64,000 bases of DNA from Chryseobacterium bernardetii. Its GTDB lineage: Bacteria; Bacteroidota; Bacteroidia; Flavobacteriales; Weeksellaceae. A program made the position numbers and the translations under genes. Below, piece by piece: positions 1 to 8,439 of this stretch. The stretch spans positions 930,001-994,000 of the forward strand of contig NZ_CP033932.1 of assembly GCF_003815975.1 (NCBI RefSeq), in the 5' to 3' direction. Every line of letters begins with the position of its first letter. The stretch's first letter is position 1. The notes under the pieces are model-generated. The model was not told the origin of the DNA and searched no databases. It saw nothing but the letters and a program-made list of their open reading frames with translations.

Positions 1-1134
1 TAACAGATAAGCAAGTAACGCAAGAAATATAAGAGAGCCAATCCCTAGCCAGGTATTAATTTCTACCTTTCCTACTGCCGGCAGAAGATTTCCATATAAA
101 TTCCTGGTCAGCATGCCTAGGGTGAAACCTACTGATAATACCATAAATAATGTTGTGTTTCCCACATATGTCTCTCCAAAGAAGAATATAATAATGTATT
201 TTTTGAATAGATAAAAGAAAAGCAGGATACCCAAGCAAACTGGAATGAAAAATTTATTAAAATTCACAACATAGGACTGAAGAAACTTTTTATCCTTAAA
301 GTTCTTTGAAAGAACCGGAAAGTCACTTTGTAAAAAACTAGTCGCTAAAAAAATGATATTGGACGGAATAAGAATAGCAGCTCTGTAATTGGCAACAGCA
401 TTCTCATTCATCATAAATCCAAGTAACAGGATATCCAATGAATAGAGTGCATCAGAAGTGAGAGACGTAAGCGCTGTAAAGATCCCATATCTCCACATCT
501 CTTTATCATTCTCAAGTTTGAATACCCTATGGGTATAAATATCTGCCTTTAGCCATACTAATGACAGGTATGGCGCAATACTGATAGCAATGAGATATCC
601 GTAAAATTTAAAGAAGTAAGTAAGAACTAAAACCAATAATAATCCTCCGATATTTACAACATTATTGATCCTTGCAAATATCTGGTTATTCCCTGTAATT
701 CTATAAAAAACCTGAATATGATTGAGGAAATAAAAGCCTCCAAGCCTTGCAGCACAGGCAATAAAAATAATGAAGATATCTTCATACTTGTGGAAATAGA
801 AGACAGAAGCACTCAAAAACAAGATAATAAGGATCAGCTCAAAAAGAACTCCTTTGAAAAAAAAATAAGATGATATTTTTAATTTCATCTCTTTATCAGA
901 TGAAATAGATCCAAAGCGCATTAAACTCTGGCTGCTGCCAAAACCTGTAAACGGAGCAAAAATAGTGAGAACAGAAAGAACTATACTTAAGACTCCGAAT
1001 TCATTTTCCGGCAGCAACCTGATAATCAGTAAAGAACCCAAAAAACTGCAGATTTTAGCAATCAGGAATGAGAAGAAAACATGATGTCCACTATTATTAA
1101 AAAAATTTCTTAAAAAATCTTTCAGGCTTTTCAT
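1..1134 (-). CDS. Oligosaccharide flippase (Wzx/MOP-type), C-terminus beyond window
   Basis: An open frame of 378 codons runs from the ATG at 1134 to the window edge without a stop, so the gene is cut by the window. The protein starts MKSLKDFLRNFFNNSGHH and contains roughly ten hydrophobic segments separated by short polar loops, which fits a MOP-superfamily polysaccharide exporter that moves lipid-linked oligosaccharides across the inner membrane. Its start overlaps the stop of the next upstream gene (glycosyltransferase, stop 1131-1133) as an ATGA overlap, so the two are translationally coupled. The family is inferred from topology and neighbours. The transported glycan cannot be read from the sequence. 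Confidence 0.85.
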   Translation of the reverse strand, partial: MKSLKDFLRNFFNNSGHHVFFSFLIAKICSFLGSLLIIRLLPENEFGVLSIVLSVLTIFAPFTGFGSSQSLMRFGSISSDKEMKLKISSYFFFKGVLFELILIILFLSASVFYFHKYEDIFIIFIACAARLGGFYFLNHIQVFYRITGNNQIFARINNVVNIGGLLLVLVLTYFFKFYGYLIAISIAPYLSLVWLKADIYTHRVFKLENDKEMWRYGIFTALTSLTSDALYSLDILLLGFMMNENAVANYRAAILIPSNIIFLATSFLQSDFPVLSKNFKDKKFLQSYVVNFNKFFIPVCLGILLFFYLFKKYIIIFFFGETYVGNTTLFMVLSVGFTLGMLTRNLYGNLLPAVGKVEINTWLGIGSLIFLALLAYLL

Positions 1135-2279
1135 GAGATTTTAGTTTTAGAAAGAACTTCATCATAAACTGCTGTAAACTGCTGGGCTATAGCCTGCCGG
1201 GAATATCTGTCAACACAAAAATTCCTGATCTCAGCTTCACTTTTAAAAACATACTCATGCTTACATATTTTCTCCAAAGTACGATAAAGCTGATCTGTAT
1301 TGTCTTTTTCAACCCCAACTCCTAAGCCTTCTATAATAAACTCTGCGGCTCCTCCCACCATTGTTGAGATCACGGGTTTCCCACATGCATAGGATTCCAG
1401 AATAACACATCCCTGAGTTTCATTTTCACTGAATAGGATAAAGTAGTCTGAACTTTGCATTTTTTCAGCAACTTCTGCATAACTTATAGCATCAAAAACT
1501 TTTATATACCTTTCTGCTGACAGGCTTCTTACCAAAGCCATCAAAGATTCTGAATCTCCATCTCCACCAATTTCCAGACTTACGCGATATCCGTTTTGAT
1601 ATAACAAATGGATCGCACTGATAATATCTTTAGGCCTTTTGCGGGGAATCAAACTTGAGACATGAAGAAACTTCACCTGATCTGATGATTCTTTTTTAGG
1701 CTTAGTGGTAAAAATATCAGTATCTACCACATTGGAAATCACTTTCATTGGTATGATAACTCCTAACTGCTTTAAGCTGTCTTTTAAGTTATAACTTACT
1801 GGTAAAATGTACCCTGCATGTTTAGCAATATATTTTGCAATACGTTTAATATTACCGGATGTTTTTGAAAGATTCTGCTTCTGTAAGGCCGTCCAGTGCT
1901 CTGTAACCACAAATGGAATTTGGTATTTTTTTTTAAGATAAACAGCAAACAGCATATTGTTATGCAATACATTAGCATGTACCAGATCAGGCATATTCAT
2001 TTTAGAAAACCCATTTAGATAGGCTCTCATTCTTCTTAAGAAGTTCTGAACCGGATTTTTTGAGTTTTTATAATAAATGATTAAGGTTCTGATCCCATTA
2101 ATCATTCTGTCATCATAAACATACAGCTCTTTTTGCTCAAAATTGCCTATAGCATGCAGGATTTCAACATCACATAATAATGAAACGGCTTCTGCATGCC
2201 GTTGCACAAAATTGCCGTTGGTAGGCTCTAATCTATTAGGAAACCATGACGAGATGAAGAGTATCTTTTTTCTTTCCAA
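1131..2279 (-). CDS. Glycosyltransferase family 4 (group 1)
   Basis: The 382-residue protein begins MERKKILFISSWFPNR, the usual N-terminal strand and loop of GT-B glycosyltransferases. Its C-terminal half has the donor-site pattern: VSSLIPRKRPKDII (about 205-220), an SEAxQG-like stretch reading SENETQGCVILESYACGKPV (about 284-303), then a conserved G-G and E. It is expected to add a sugar from a nucleotide-sugar donor to a lipid-linked or cell-surface glycan in the cytoplasm. It is coupled by ATGA overlap to the flippase that follows, supporting a polysaccharide-assembly role. Donor and acceptor are unknown. Confidence 0.9.
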   Translation of the reverse strand: MERKKILFISSWFPNRLEPTNGNFVQRHAEAVSLLCDVEILHAIGNFEQKELYVYDDRMINGIRTLIIYYKNSKNPVQNFLRRMRAYLNGFSKMNMPDLVHANVLHNNMLFAVYLKKKYQIPFVVTEHWTALQKQNLSKTSGNIKRIAKYIAKHAGYILPVSYNLKDSLKQLGVIIPMKVISNVVDTDIFTTKPKKESSDQVKFLHVSSLIPRKRPKDIISAIHLLYQNGYRVSLEIGGDGDSESLMALVRSLSAERYIKVFDAISYAEVAEKMQSSDYFILFSENETQGCVILESYACGKPVISTMVGGAAEFIIEGLGVGVEKDNTDQLYRTLEKICKHEYVFKSEAEIRNFCVDRYSRQAIAQQFTAVYDEVLSKTKIS

Positions 2280-2415
2280 AATATTATTGAGTTGTATCTG
2301 TGTTAGCTATTAATGTAACAACATCACAGCAAACAATGGCTAAAGGTAATAAATTTCCTTATTTTATCCGAACTATTCAGAATATCAAAATATGCAGAAC
2401 TTCCGGACATAAAAA

Positions 2416-2437
2416 AAGGATGAAATACATCATCCTT
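2416..2437 (-). terminator. Rho-independent terminator after the 2462-2950 gene
   Basis: Read on the minus strand, AAGGATGA pairs with TCATCCTT around a 6-base loop and is followed by a run of T. It lies about 25 bases after the stop at 2462 and separates this transcript from the glycosyltransferase-flippase unit. Confidence 0.75.
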
Positions 2438-2461
2438 ATATTATTATTGACCGTAAAACAC

Positions 2462-2950
2462 TTAACTGATACCTGCCGCCCAGCTTTTCTCCAGCGGAAG
2501 AAGAAAATGGCTTAAAAAATCCAGATAAGTATTTTTAGAAAAGTCAAAAACCTGAATATCTTTTGACAGCTCACCATTTCTTAATTTGCTTTTGAAATCA
2601 AAGAGTTTTAATGTTTTCACTTCTCCATTTTCTACAAAGCTGGCCTTCATCCTGTCAAATAATCCTAACTGATACTCTTCATCAATTTCCCTCATTACCT
2701 TTCCTAATGCATCAATGCTGCAACCTGAAGCCATTTCTTTTTCTTCATCAACACATATGATAATGAACTGATTCTTTTCAATTTTAAATGATGATGAAAG
2801 TGGTTTTCCATGTGCAGCCCAAGTCGCCAGAAAATCAAATAGCTTTTCCGTGATAACTTTTGCTTCTTTGGTCTCAAATGGTCTTGACGCCGGGTATATA
2901 ATGACTCTATAGTCGTTTGTCTCTACAACGTTTGATTCTTCAATTTTCAT
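2462..2950 (-). CDS. Conserved Bacteroidetes protein of unknown function (often mislabelled 'ABC transporter ATPase')
   Basis: This 162-residue acidic, soluble protein has no signal peptide, membrane segment, Walker motif or ABC signature. The N-terminal VIIYPASRPF and the central FIIICVDEE and ASGCSIDALGK stretches resemble a short protein widespread in Flavobacteriia that databases often call an ABC transporter ATPase. That name is not supported by any motif here. From memory, the family often sits near the paired iron-sulfur proteins found at 5.2-7.4 kb. If so, the methyltransferase and membrane-protein genes between them are insertions relative to relatives. Function is not assigned. Confidence 0.7.
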   Translation of the reverse strand: MKIEESNVVETNDYRVIIYPASRPFETKEAKVITEKLFDFLATWAAHGKPLSSSFKIEKNQFIIICVDEEKEMASGCSIDALGKVMREIDEEYQLGLFDRMKASFVENGEVKTLKLFDFKSKLRNGELSKDIQVFDFSKNTYLDFLSHFLLPLEKSWAAGIS

Positions 2951-3032
2951 ATCTAATCAATTTAGAGGATAAAATTACGATTTTTTCTCCAGACAGAATG
3001 TGACTTATGTCCTGTAAAGATATTATTCCCCG

Positions 3033-3922
3033 CTAAATACATTCAAATACAGTATTATAAGAATTTTCATTTCTGCTTAACTCTTTTGTCTTAGAGTAGC
3101 CTTTATTAACAAGTAAACCGATCAGTTCCTCCTCACTATGATTTGAACTTTTGAGTGCAATATTGTTTATTTCTATGATAATTTTAGGCTTATAATGAGT
3201 AAGGATTTCCTGCATTCCAAGTAGGGCAGAGAACTCCCCCCTTCAATATCTATTTTAATAAGATCTATCTTTGTAATCTTCTTGTTTTTCACATAATCAT
3301 CCAGAATAATGCTTTTTACATTCTCCTTTGCTGTAAAGTTTCCTAAATAAGACGAAGCCATTCCCACATTTCCGTAGCTTTCGTTATATAAGATTTCAAT
3401 ATAGTCATTCTTGTCTGCTACAGCCAGATGTTCAAGAGTTACATTACTAAAATGATTAATGGAAAGATGTTGAGAAAACTTTTCATAATTAGGTGTAAAT
3501 GCTTCAAAAGCATAAACTTTACCCTTTTTTCCAACAATTTTAGATGCATTTAATGAAAAGATTCCAATATTCCCTCCCACATCAATAAAAGTATCTCCAT
3601 CCTGTAAAACAGAATACAGATAATCTATTTCGTTCTTTTCATAATCTCCTACAAAATAAAGCTGTTTCTGAATCCAGTCACCAAGATCCAGGTTAAGATG
3701 AATAGAATCTCTGTAAACGATATTTTTCTTTACTCCATCAAAAAGATGATATGGATTTAGAATATATTTGTGTAAAGTAAAATACTTTTGCCTGAAAAAA
3801 GGGATACTTAAAATAAATTTAAAAAATGAAGCTAGAAGACTCCTCATACTAGTTTTATCTGATTGCAATATACAGCATTTTGGATAAATAAGTTCCGTTT
3901 GTTCCTGAACTTTATCATTCAA
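3033..3922 (-). pseudogene. FkbM family methyltransferase, frameshifted
   Basis: The first frame (start 3922) encodes a SAM-methyltransferase core with motif I FIDVGGNIGIFSL and ends prematurely soon after KIDIEGG. The family's normal continuation, EFSALLGMQEILTHYKP and onward to FECI, lies in another frame ending at 3033. Adding one G to the run of six G at 3235-3240 (minus strand) restores one 296-codon reading frame. The protein would O-methylate a sugar or similar substrate, consistent with the polysaccharide genes around it. The defect sits in a homopolymer, so it may be a true mutation, a slipped-strand phase switch or a sequencing error. Confidence 0.85.
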
Positions 3923-3994
3923 TATTAGGCATATTATTTTTACTGAACAGACTACTCAATAACAGGTCCATAATTGTTAACACAATATATGAAT

Positions 3995-5125
3995 CTATGC
4001 TATTTTCGAAAACTTGTTATATTTTTGACTTAAAACATAAAGTATCATTATAAAAAGAGGAAAAATAAACGGGAAGAAAAGTCTTAAGTCTGCCGATTGT
4101 GGAAAGAAAAGGAATTTAATATACACATTCGCCAGAAAAAGAACTGAAACCACTCTTATCCAAGCTTCTCTTGACATCCAAAAAATCACTGCTGTCATGA
4201 TAAAAACAGAAAGTGTTACTTTTTTAAAAACAAAAAACTTGCTGTAAATAACTTGTAAATAATCCTGTAAGCTCACATGGGCAGGCTGAACGGATATGAT
4301 TGGTCTTCTATAAATAAATGAATCATAAAAAAGATCGGTCCATCCCGGATAATGATATAACTTCATAATGAATATATACATTGATAAGGTTACCATGCCT
4401 TGTATTATAAGAACAATATCTGTTTTTCTTTCTGTAAAGTAATTATATAAAAAAACGGCACCCAGATACGTTAATGCAAATGTGATGTAATCAGGGCGTA
4501 TAAAGGTCATTGCCAGAAGAAGTAAGAACATAGTCCATTTGCTCCACCTTTTTATGAACCCTATCAGAAAAATTAAAATAAACAGAAAAATAAACATATC
4601 TGGGGTAGACTCTCCTGACATATAAACTATTGTTGGCAAAAGCATAATACCAGCCGTAAAAAAGGCAGTAAGTATATACTTCTCCGGAAACAATATTTTT
4701 AATATATAAAAGATTAATAATCCTGAAATAAAATAAGAAATAAGACTGGTAAACAATACAGACATTGGCGGCGAAAGCCCCATCTTATAAAGAAAAGTAA
4801 TGGCAAGGATATAGCCTACTTTTATCTGGAAATAAGGCAGCTGTTCTGTAAAAGACTGTGTATTTTGTGCAAAATACTGTCTGGTTGTAGACGTTGGATT
4901 AATTCCTATAAGGTTGTTATATTGATCTGCAGGGGCTTCTTTCTTTATATATGAGAAGGTAAGTTCACGAACCTTATCCTGCGAATCAGGAAATTCAGTT
5001 GTGAACATACTCCCAAGATATCCAGGCATATCCCAATCATATAGTCTGTTGTTATAATTCCGATAGGTAAAAACCGCTAGTATCGATATAATAAACAAAA
5101 AAGAGATCCCCCATTTAACCTTCAT
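3995..5125 (-). CDS. Polytopic membrane protein of the polysaccharide locus
   Basis: The 376-residue protein has an N-terminal membrane segment, a roughly 70-residue polar loop beginning at NNRLYDWDMPGYLGSM, then about eight more hydrophobic segments. An acidic first loop after TM1 and this topology resemble GT-C glycosyltransferases and EpsG/Wzy-like proteins, but no decisive motif is visible. It lies between the FkbM methyltransferase and the iron-sulfur genes, all on the minus strand. A role in glycan polymerisation or transfer is only an inference from context. Confidence 0.7.
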   Translation of the reverse strand: MKVKWGISFLFIISILAVFTYRNYNNRLYDWDMPGYLGSMFTTEFPDSQDKVRELTFSYIKKEAPADQYNNLIGINPTSTTRQYFAQNTQSFTEQLPYFQIKVGYILAITFLYKMGLSPPMSVLFTSLISYFISGLLIFYILKILFPEKYILTAFFTAGIMLLPTIVYMSGESTPDMFIFLFILIFLIGFIKRWSKWTMFLLLLAMTFIRPDYITFALTYLGAVFLYNYFTERKTDIVLIIQGMVTLSMYIFIMKLYHYPGWTDLFYDSFIYRRPIISVQPAHVSLQDYLQVIYSKFFVFKKVTLSVFIMTAVIFWMSREAWIRVVSVLFLANVYIKFLFFPQSADLRLFFPFIFPLFIMILYVLSQKYNKFSKIA

Positions 5126-5158
5126 ATGAACAGTATTACAATCCGGTTACCGGTAAGA

Positions 5159-5944
5159 TTATAAATCTTCAGCTTCCGCAAGAAGCTCAACGATATCTTT
5201 TACTGCTACTTCTGTATTTTTGTTGAAATGTTTTACTCCATCTGTCATCATTGTATTACAGAAAGGACATCCGGTTGCAATCACTTTAGGCTCAAAAGAT
5301 AAGGCTTCTTCTGTTCTTTCGATGTTGATATCCTTATTTCCTTTTTCAGGTTCTTTAAACATCTGCGCACCTCCTGCTCCACAACAAAGACCGTTTGTTC
5401 TGCAGCGTTTCATTTCTACAAGCTCAGCATCAAGTTTCTCAAGTAAGATTCTTGGCGCTTCATATTCATCATTTGCACGGCCAAGGTAACAAGGGTCGTG
5501 AAAGGTAATTTTTTTTCCTTTGAATGCTCCGCCTTCAATCTTTAATCTTCCTTCCTCCATTAAGGTTTTAAGAAACTGAGTGTGGTGAACCACCTCAAAA
5601 TGGCCTCCAAGGCTTGGATATTCATTTTTAAGGGTGTTGAAACAGTGTGGACATGCTGTTACAATTTTTTTTACTTCGTAGGCATTCAGGACTTCAATAT
5701 TGGTAAGGGCCATCATCTGAAAAACAAATTCGTTTCCGGCTCTTTTCGCCGGATCTCCGGTACAGCTTTCTTCCTGCCCCAGAACTGCAAATTCTACCCC
5801 TATCTTATTCAGTATCTTGCAAAATGCTTTTGTAATTTTTTTAGCACGGTCATCAAAACTGCCCGCACATCCAACCCAAAATAAAACTTCCGGTGCTTTT
5901 CCTTCGGCAGCATATTCTGCCATTGTTTTTATATTGAAATCCAT
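5159..5944 (-). CDS. (Fe-S)-binding protein with two CCG domains
   Basis: Start chosen at the ATG at 5944 (MDFNIKTMAEY, 261 residues), because the 11 codons of the longer form fall in a repeat-rich leader. Two cysteine-rich CCG domains are visible: the first with FWVGCAGSF, SCTGDPAKR and ACPHCFNTL, the second with HDPCYLGR, CCGAGGAQM and ATGCPFCNT. Such domains bind a special [4Fe-4S] cluster in HdrB, GlpC and LutA-like proteins. The next upstream gene encodes a membrane protein with two ferredoxin clusters, so the pair probably forms an inner-membrane electron-transfer module. Its substrate is unknown. Confidence 0.85.
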   Translation of the reverse strand: MDFNIKTMAEYAAEGKAPEVLFWVGCAGSFDDRAKKITKAFCKILNKIGVEFAVLGQEESCTGDPAKRAGNEFVFQMMALTNIEVLNAYEVKKIVTACPHCFNTLKNEYPSLGGHFEVVHHTQFLKTLMEEGRLKIEGGAFKGKKITFHDPCYLGRANDEYEAPRILLEKLDAELVEMKRCRTNGLCCGAGGAQMFKEPEKGNKDINIERTEEALSFEPKVIATGCPFCNTMMTDGVKHFNKNTEVAVKDIVELLAEAEDL

Positions 5945-5992
5945 CTTTTCAAATTTATTAATATGCCAATGTACCAATTTACCAATGATTGC

Positions 5993-6025
5993 TACATTGT
6001 TACATTATTTTACATTGTTACATTA
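5993..6025. repeat. Two 15-bp direct copies in an intergenic repeat tract
   Basis: TACATTGTTACATTA occurs at 5993-6007 and again at 6011-6025. Next to it lies a related tract of CCAATGTACCAAT and TTACCAATG at about 5965-5989. The tract fills the gap between the two iron-sulfur genes and reaches the stop codon of the upstream one. Confidence 0.7.
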
Positions 6026-7354
6026 ATTTTCATTGGCCCAGTTCAGACGGTCTGCCTGATTATACTGCCAAGGAGCAGCATTGTTTTCCACATTAGTCAT
6101 CATCAGGTTTAATTCCTGTGGAGCAGCTGACTGTTCCATTACCAGGAATCTTCTCATTTCAAAGATAATAGAAAGCGGATCTAACAATACCGGACAAGCT
6201 TCTGTACATGCATTACATGTAGTACAAGCCCAAAGTTCTTCCTTAGTGATATAGTCATTCAACAGCTTTTTGCCATCGTCCACAAATTTTCCGTTCTTAT
6301 CAATATTTCTTCCCACTTCTTCCAATCTGTCTCTTGTCTTCATTAAGATCAGTCTCGGAGATAGCTTTTTCCCTGTAATATTGGCTGGGCAAACAGAAGT
6401 ACAGCGTCCGCATTCTGTGCAGGAATAAGCGTTAAGTAACTGTACTTGATTAAGATCAAATATATCTTCTGCTCCAAACTTGGAAGGAACATCAGCTTCA
6501 GCACCCTCTGCCGGTGCAGCATAAGGATCTGCATTAGGATCCATCATCAATTTGATTTCTTTTGTTACAGAATCAAGATTATTGAATTTTCCTTTTTTAT
6601 CAAGGTTAGCATACCACGTACTTGGGAAGGCTAAAATAATATGTAAATGTTTTGAATAGTATAGGTAATTCATGAAGAACAGAATTCCTACGAAGTGGAA
6701 CCACCAGGCTCCTTTTTCTGTAAAGTGTAAAAATCCGTCACTAAAACCACTGAAAAGAGGCCCCAGTACTGTAGAACTTATCGGGAAGCTCCCCAATGCA
6801 GGCATTACTCCTCTTTGTTGCAGTACCCAGTCGGCAGCATTCATTTTAAAGAAAGCCATCATTAAAGCGAATTCAATGATAAGGATCCAGTTAGCATCCT
6901 GTTTCGGCCATCCGAAAAGTTCTTTCATGGTAAGTCTCTTTACTCCATAAAAATTTCTTCTGATGAAAAATACCACCACTCCTATCACAACAAGAAGAGC
7001 AAGAATTTCTAATGTTGCCGTAAAGAAACTGTAGAATCCATTTCCGAAAACTGAAGCCAGGAAACGGTGTGTTCCAAACAGTCCATCAACAATAATTTCA
7101 ATAAGTTCTATATTAATAATAACAAAACCAACATACACGAAAAGGTGTAAAATACCGGCAACAGGACGTTTTACCATCTTGCTCTGCCCCATAGCCACTC
7201 TAGCCATGGTACTCCAGCGTTCAGCTTTTCTGTCGTTTCTGTTGATCTCGTGACCAAGTCTGATATTTCTATAGATCTTCAGCAGGCTTTTGGCAAACAG
7301 TCCAAATCCGGCCACTAATAAAATCAGGAAAATAATGTTATCGATGTACTGCAT
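6023..7354 (-). CDS. Membrane-bound 4Fe-4S oxidoreductase subunit (HdrD/DsrK-like)
   Basis: The 443-residue protein has about five or six membrane segments in its first 270 residues, then a cytoplasmic domain with two classical clusters: CTECGRCTSVCP and CTTCNACTEACP. The layout matches a fused quinone-interacting membrane part with a HdrC/GlpC-like ferredoxin part. The downstream CCG-domain protein supplies the HdrB/D-like half. Together they could move electrons between a cytoplasmic donor and menaquinone. This is known for related families but not shown for this pair. Confidence 0.85.
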   Translation of the reverse strand: MQYIDNIIFLILLVAGFGLFAKSLLKIYRNIRLGHEINRNDRKAERWSTMARVAMGQSKMVKRPVAGILHLFVYVGFVIINIELIEIIVDGLFGTHRFLASVFGNGFYSFFTATLEILALLVVIGVVVFFIRRNFYGVKRLTMKELFGWPKQDANWILIIEFALMMAFFKMNAADWVLQQRGVMPALGSFPISSTVLGPLFSGFSDGFLHFTEKGAWWFHFVGILFFMNYLYYSKHLHIILAFPSTWYANLDKKGKFNNLDSVTKEIKLMMDPNADPYAAPAEGAEADVPSKFGAEDIFDLNQVQLLNAYSCTECGRCTSVCPANITGKKLSPRLILMKTRDRLEEVGRNIDKNGKFVDDGKKLLNDYITKEELWACTTCNACTEACPVLLDPLSIIFEMRRFLVMEQSAAPQELNLMMTNVENNAAPWQYNQADRLNWANEN

Positions 7355-7362
7355 AAGGCTTA

Positions 7363-8313
7363 TTAGTCTTTATTGTTTTTACCGAAAACTGAGAAATTAA
7401 TATATCTCTTAGGGTTCGCTTTCATATCTTCAATCAATGAATTGAGGTTAGAAGATGCCGAATTCAGGTTATTATACAGTTGCTCATCCTTCATCAGCTT
7501 TCCTAAGCTTCCCTCTCCTTTATCTATTCCTCCAATCACCTGATTCAGTTTTCCTACAGTAGCATCCAAATTGGCAATTGTTGCGTTTAATTGCTTTGTA
7601 TCAATGCTTTGTGCAAGATTCCCATATTTATCCAATGTTACTTTACCACTTTGCATGGTAAGGCTTGCATCATCTAATACTTTCTGTAGTTTAGGATCAT
7701 TATGCCCTACAAGATTGTTTACACTTCCTGCTGTGGTTTCCAACGCTCCTACTGTCTTATTAAGGTTAGATAATAACGCTTTGATCTCTGCTCTGTTCTG
7801 AGCATCTACAAGCTGGTTGGCATTCGCCATTAAAGAGTCTACTCTATGTAAAACAACCTGTAACTGATCTTTTACCGGACCCACCTGAGAAGAAAGACTT
7901 CCCAGCGTTCCCAGTTTGAAAGCCCCTTTCAGGGTATCTCCATCTTTCGCGGTAGCCCCTCCATACATTAGGTTTACTCTCATTTCTTTACCGGACATTA
8001 ATCCCGGCTCAAAAATCTCCAGTGTTGAATTTTTTGAAAACTCAAATTTATTATCTACTGTAATTTTTACAACAAAACTGATTTTACCATCCTTTGCTGT
8101 CTGAGGGATGATTTTATCAACCTGCCCTACTTTAAGGCCGTTAATAGAGACTGCTGCAGACTGCGCGAGGCCTTCTACATTGTCATATTTTGCGTAAAAG
8201 ATATTGTCGGTAGTAAAAAGGCTTTTCCCTTTCATAAATTGAAACAACACCACAAAGCCTACGATAGCTAGAAGTGCAATCACACCAGCTTTTAATTCTT
8301 TACTGAACTTCAC
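7363..8313 (-). CDS. MCE/MlaD family lipid-transport protein
   Basis: The 316-residue protein has a short cytoplasmic start, one membrane anchor (about 10-28) and then an MCE domain (about 37-120) with the family pattern YDNVEGLAQSAAVSINGLKVGQV. The remaining part is a long helical, low-complexity region (LDATVGKLNQVIGG and similar heptads), as in MlaD-like proteins that form hexameric lipid channels. The likely permease and ATPase partners, mlaE and mlaF, lie 17 kb away at 25.8-27.4 kb. The gene ends 8 bases before the start of the iron-sulfur membrane protein. Confidence 0.9.
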   Translation of the reverse strand: MKFSKELKAGVIALLAIVGFVVLFQFMKGKSLFTTDNIFYAKYDNVEGLAQSAAVSINGLKVGQVDKIIPQTAKDGKISFVVKITVDNKFEFSKNSTLEIFEPGLMSGKEMRVNLMYGGATAKDGDTLKGAFKLGTLGSLSSQVGPVKDQLQVVLHRVDSLMANANQLVDAQNRAEIKALLSNLNKTVGALETTAGSVNNLVGHNDPKLQKVLDDASLTMQSGKVTLDKYGNLAQSIDTKQLNATIANLDATVGKLNQVIGGIDKGEGSLGKLMKDEQLYNNLNSASSNLNSLIEDMKANPKRYINFSVFGKNNKD

Positions 8314-8393
8314 TTGCTAATTTTTTTCTAATAAGCAAATATAGTACATTTTAAATAAATCTTTTCCTTTATTGTTCTGCGATAAATACAAAA

Positions 8394-8418
8394 AAAGCGA
8401 CAAAAAAATTGTCGCTTT
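8394..8418 (-). terminator. Terminator after the PpiD-like gene
   Basis: AAAGCGACAA pairs perfectly with TTGTCGCTTT around a 5-base loop. On the minus strand it is followed by seven T. It lies 22 bases after the stop of the gene at 8440. Confidence 0.9.
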
Positions 8419-8439
8419 ATATAGATAGATGTAAATCTC

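Noticed and set aside
2300..2515. 71-codon plus-strand ORF
   Set aside because: It crosses a terminator and the 3' end of the minus-strand gene at 2462, and its composition is not protein-like.
2462..2950. Annotation as ABC transporter ATPase
   Set aside because: No Walker A, signature or Walker B motif is present.
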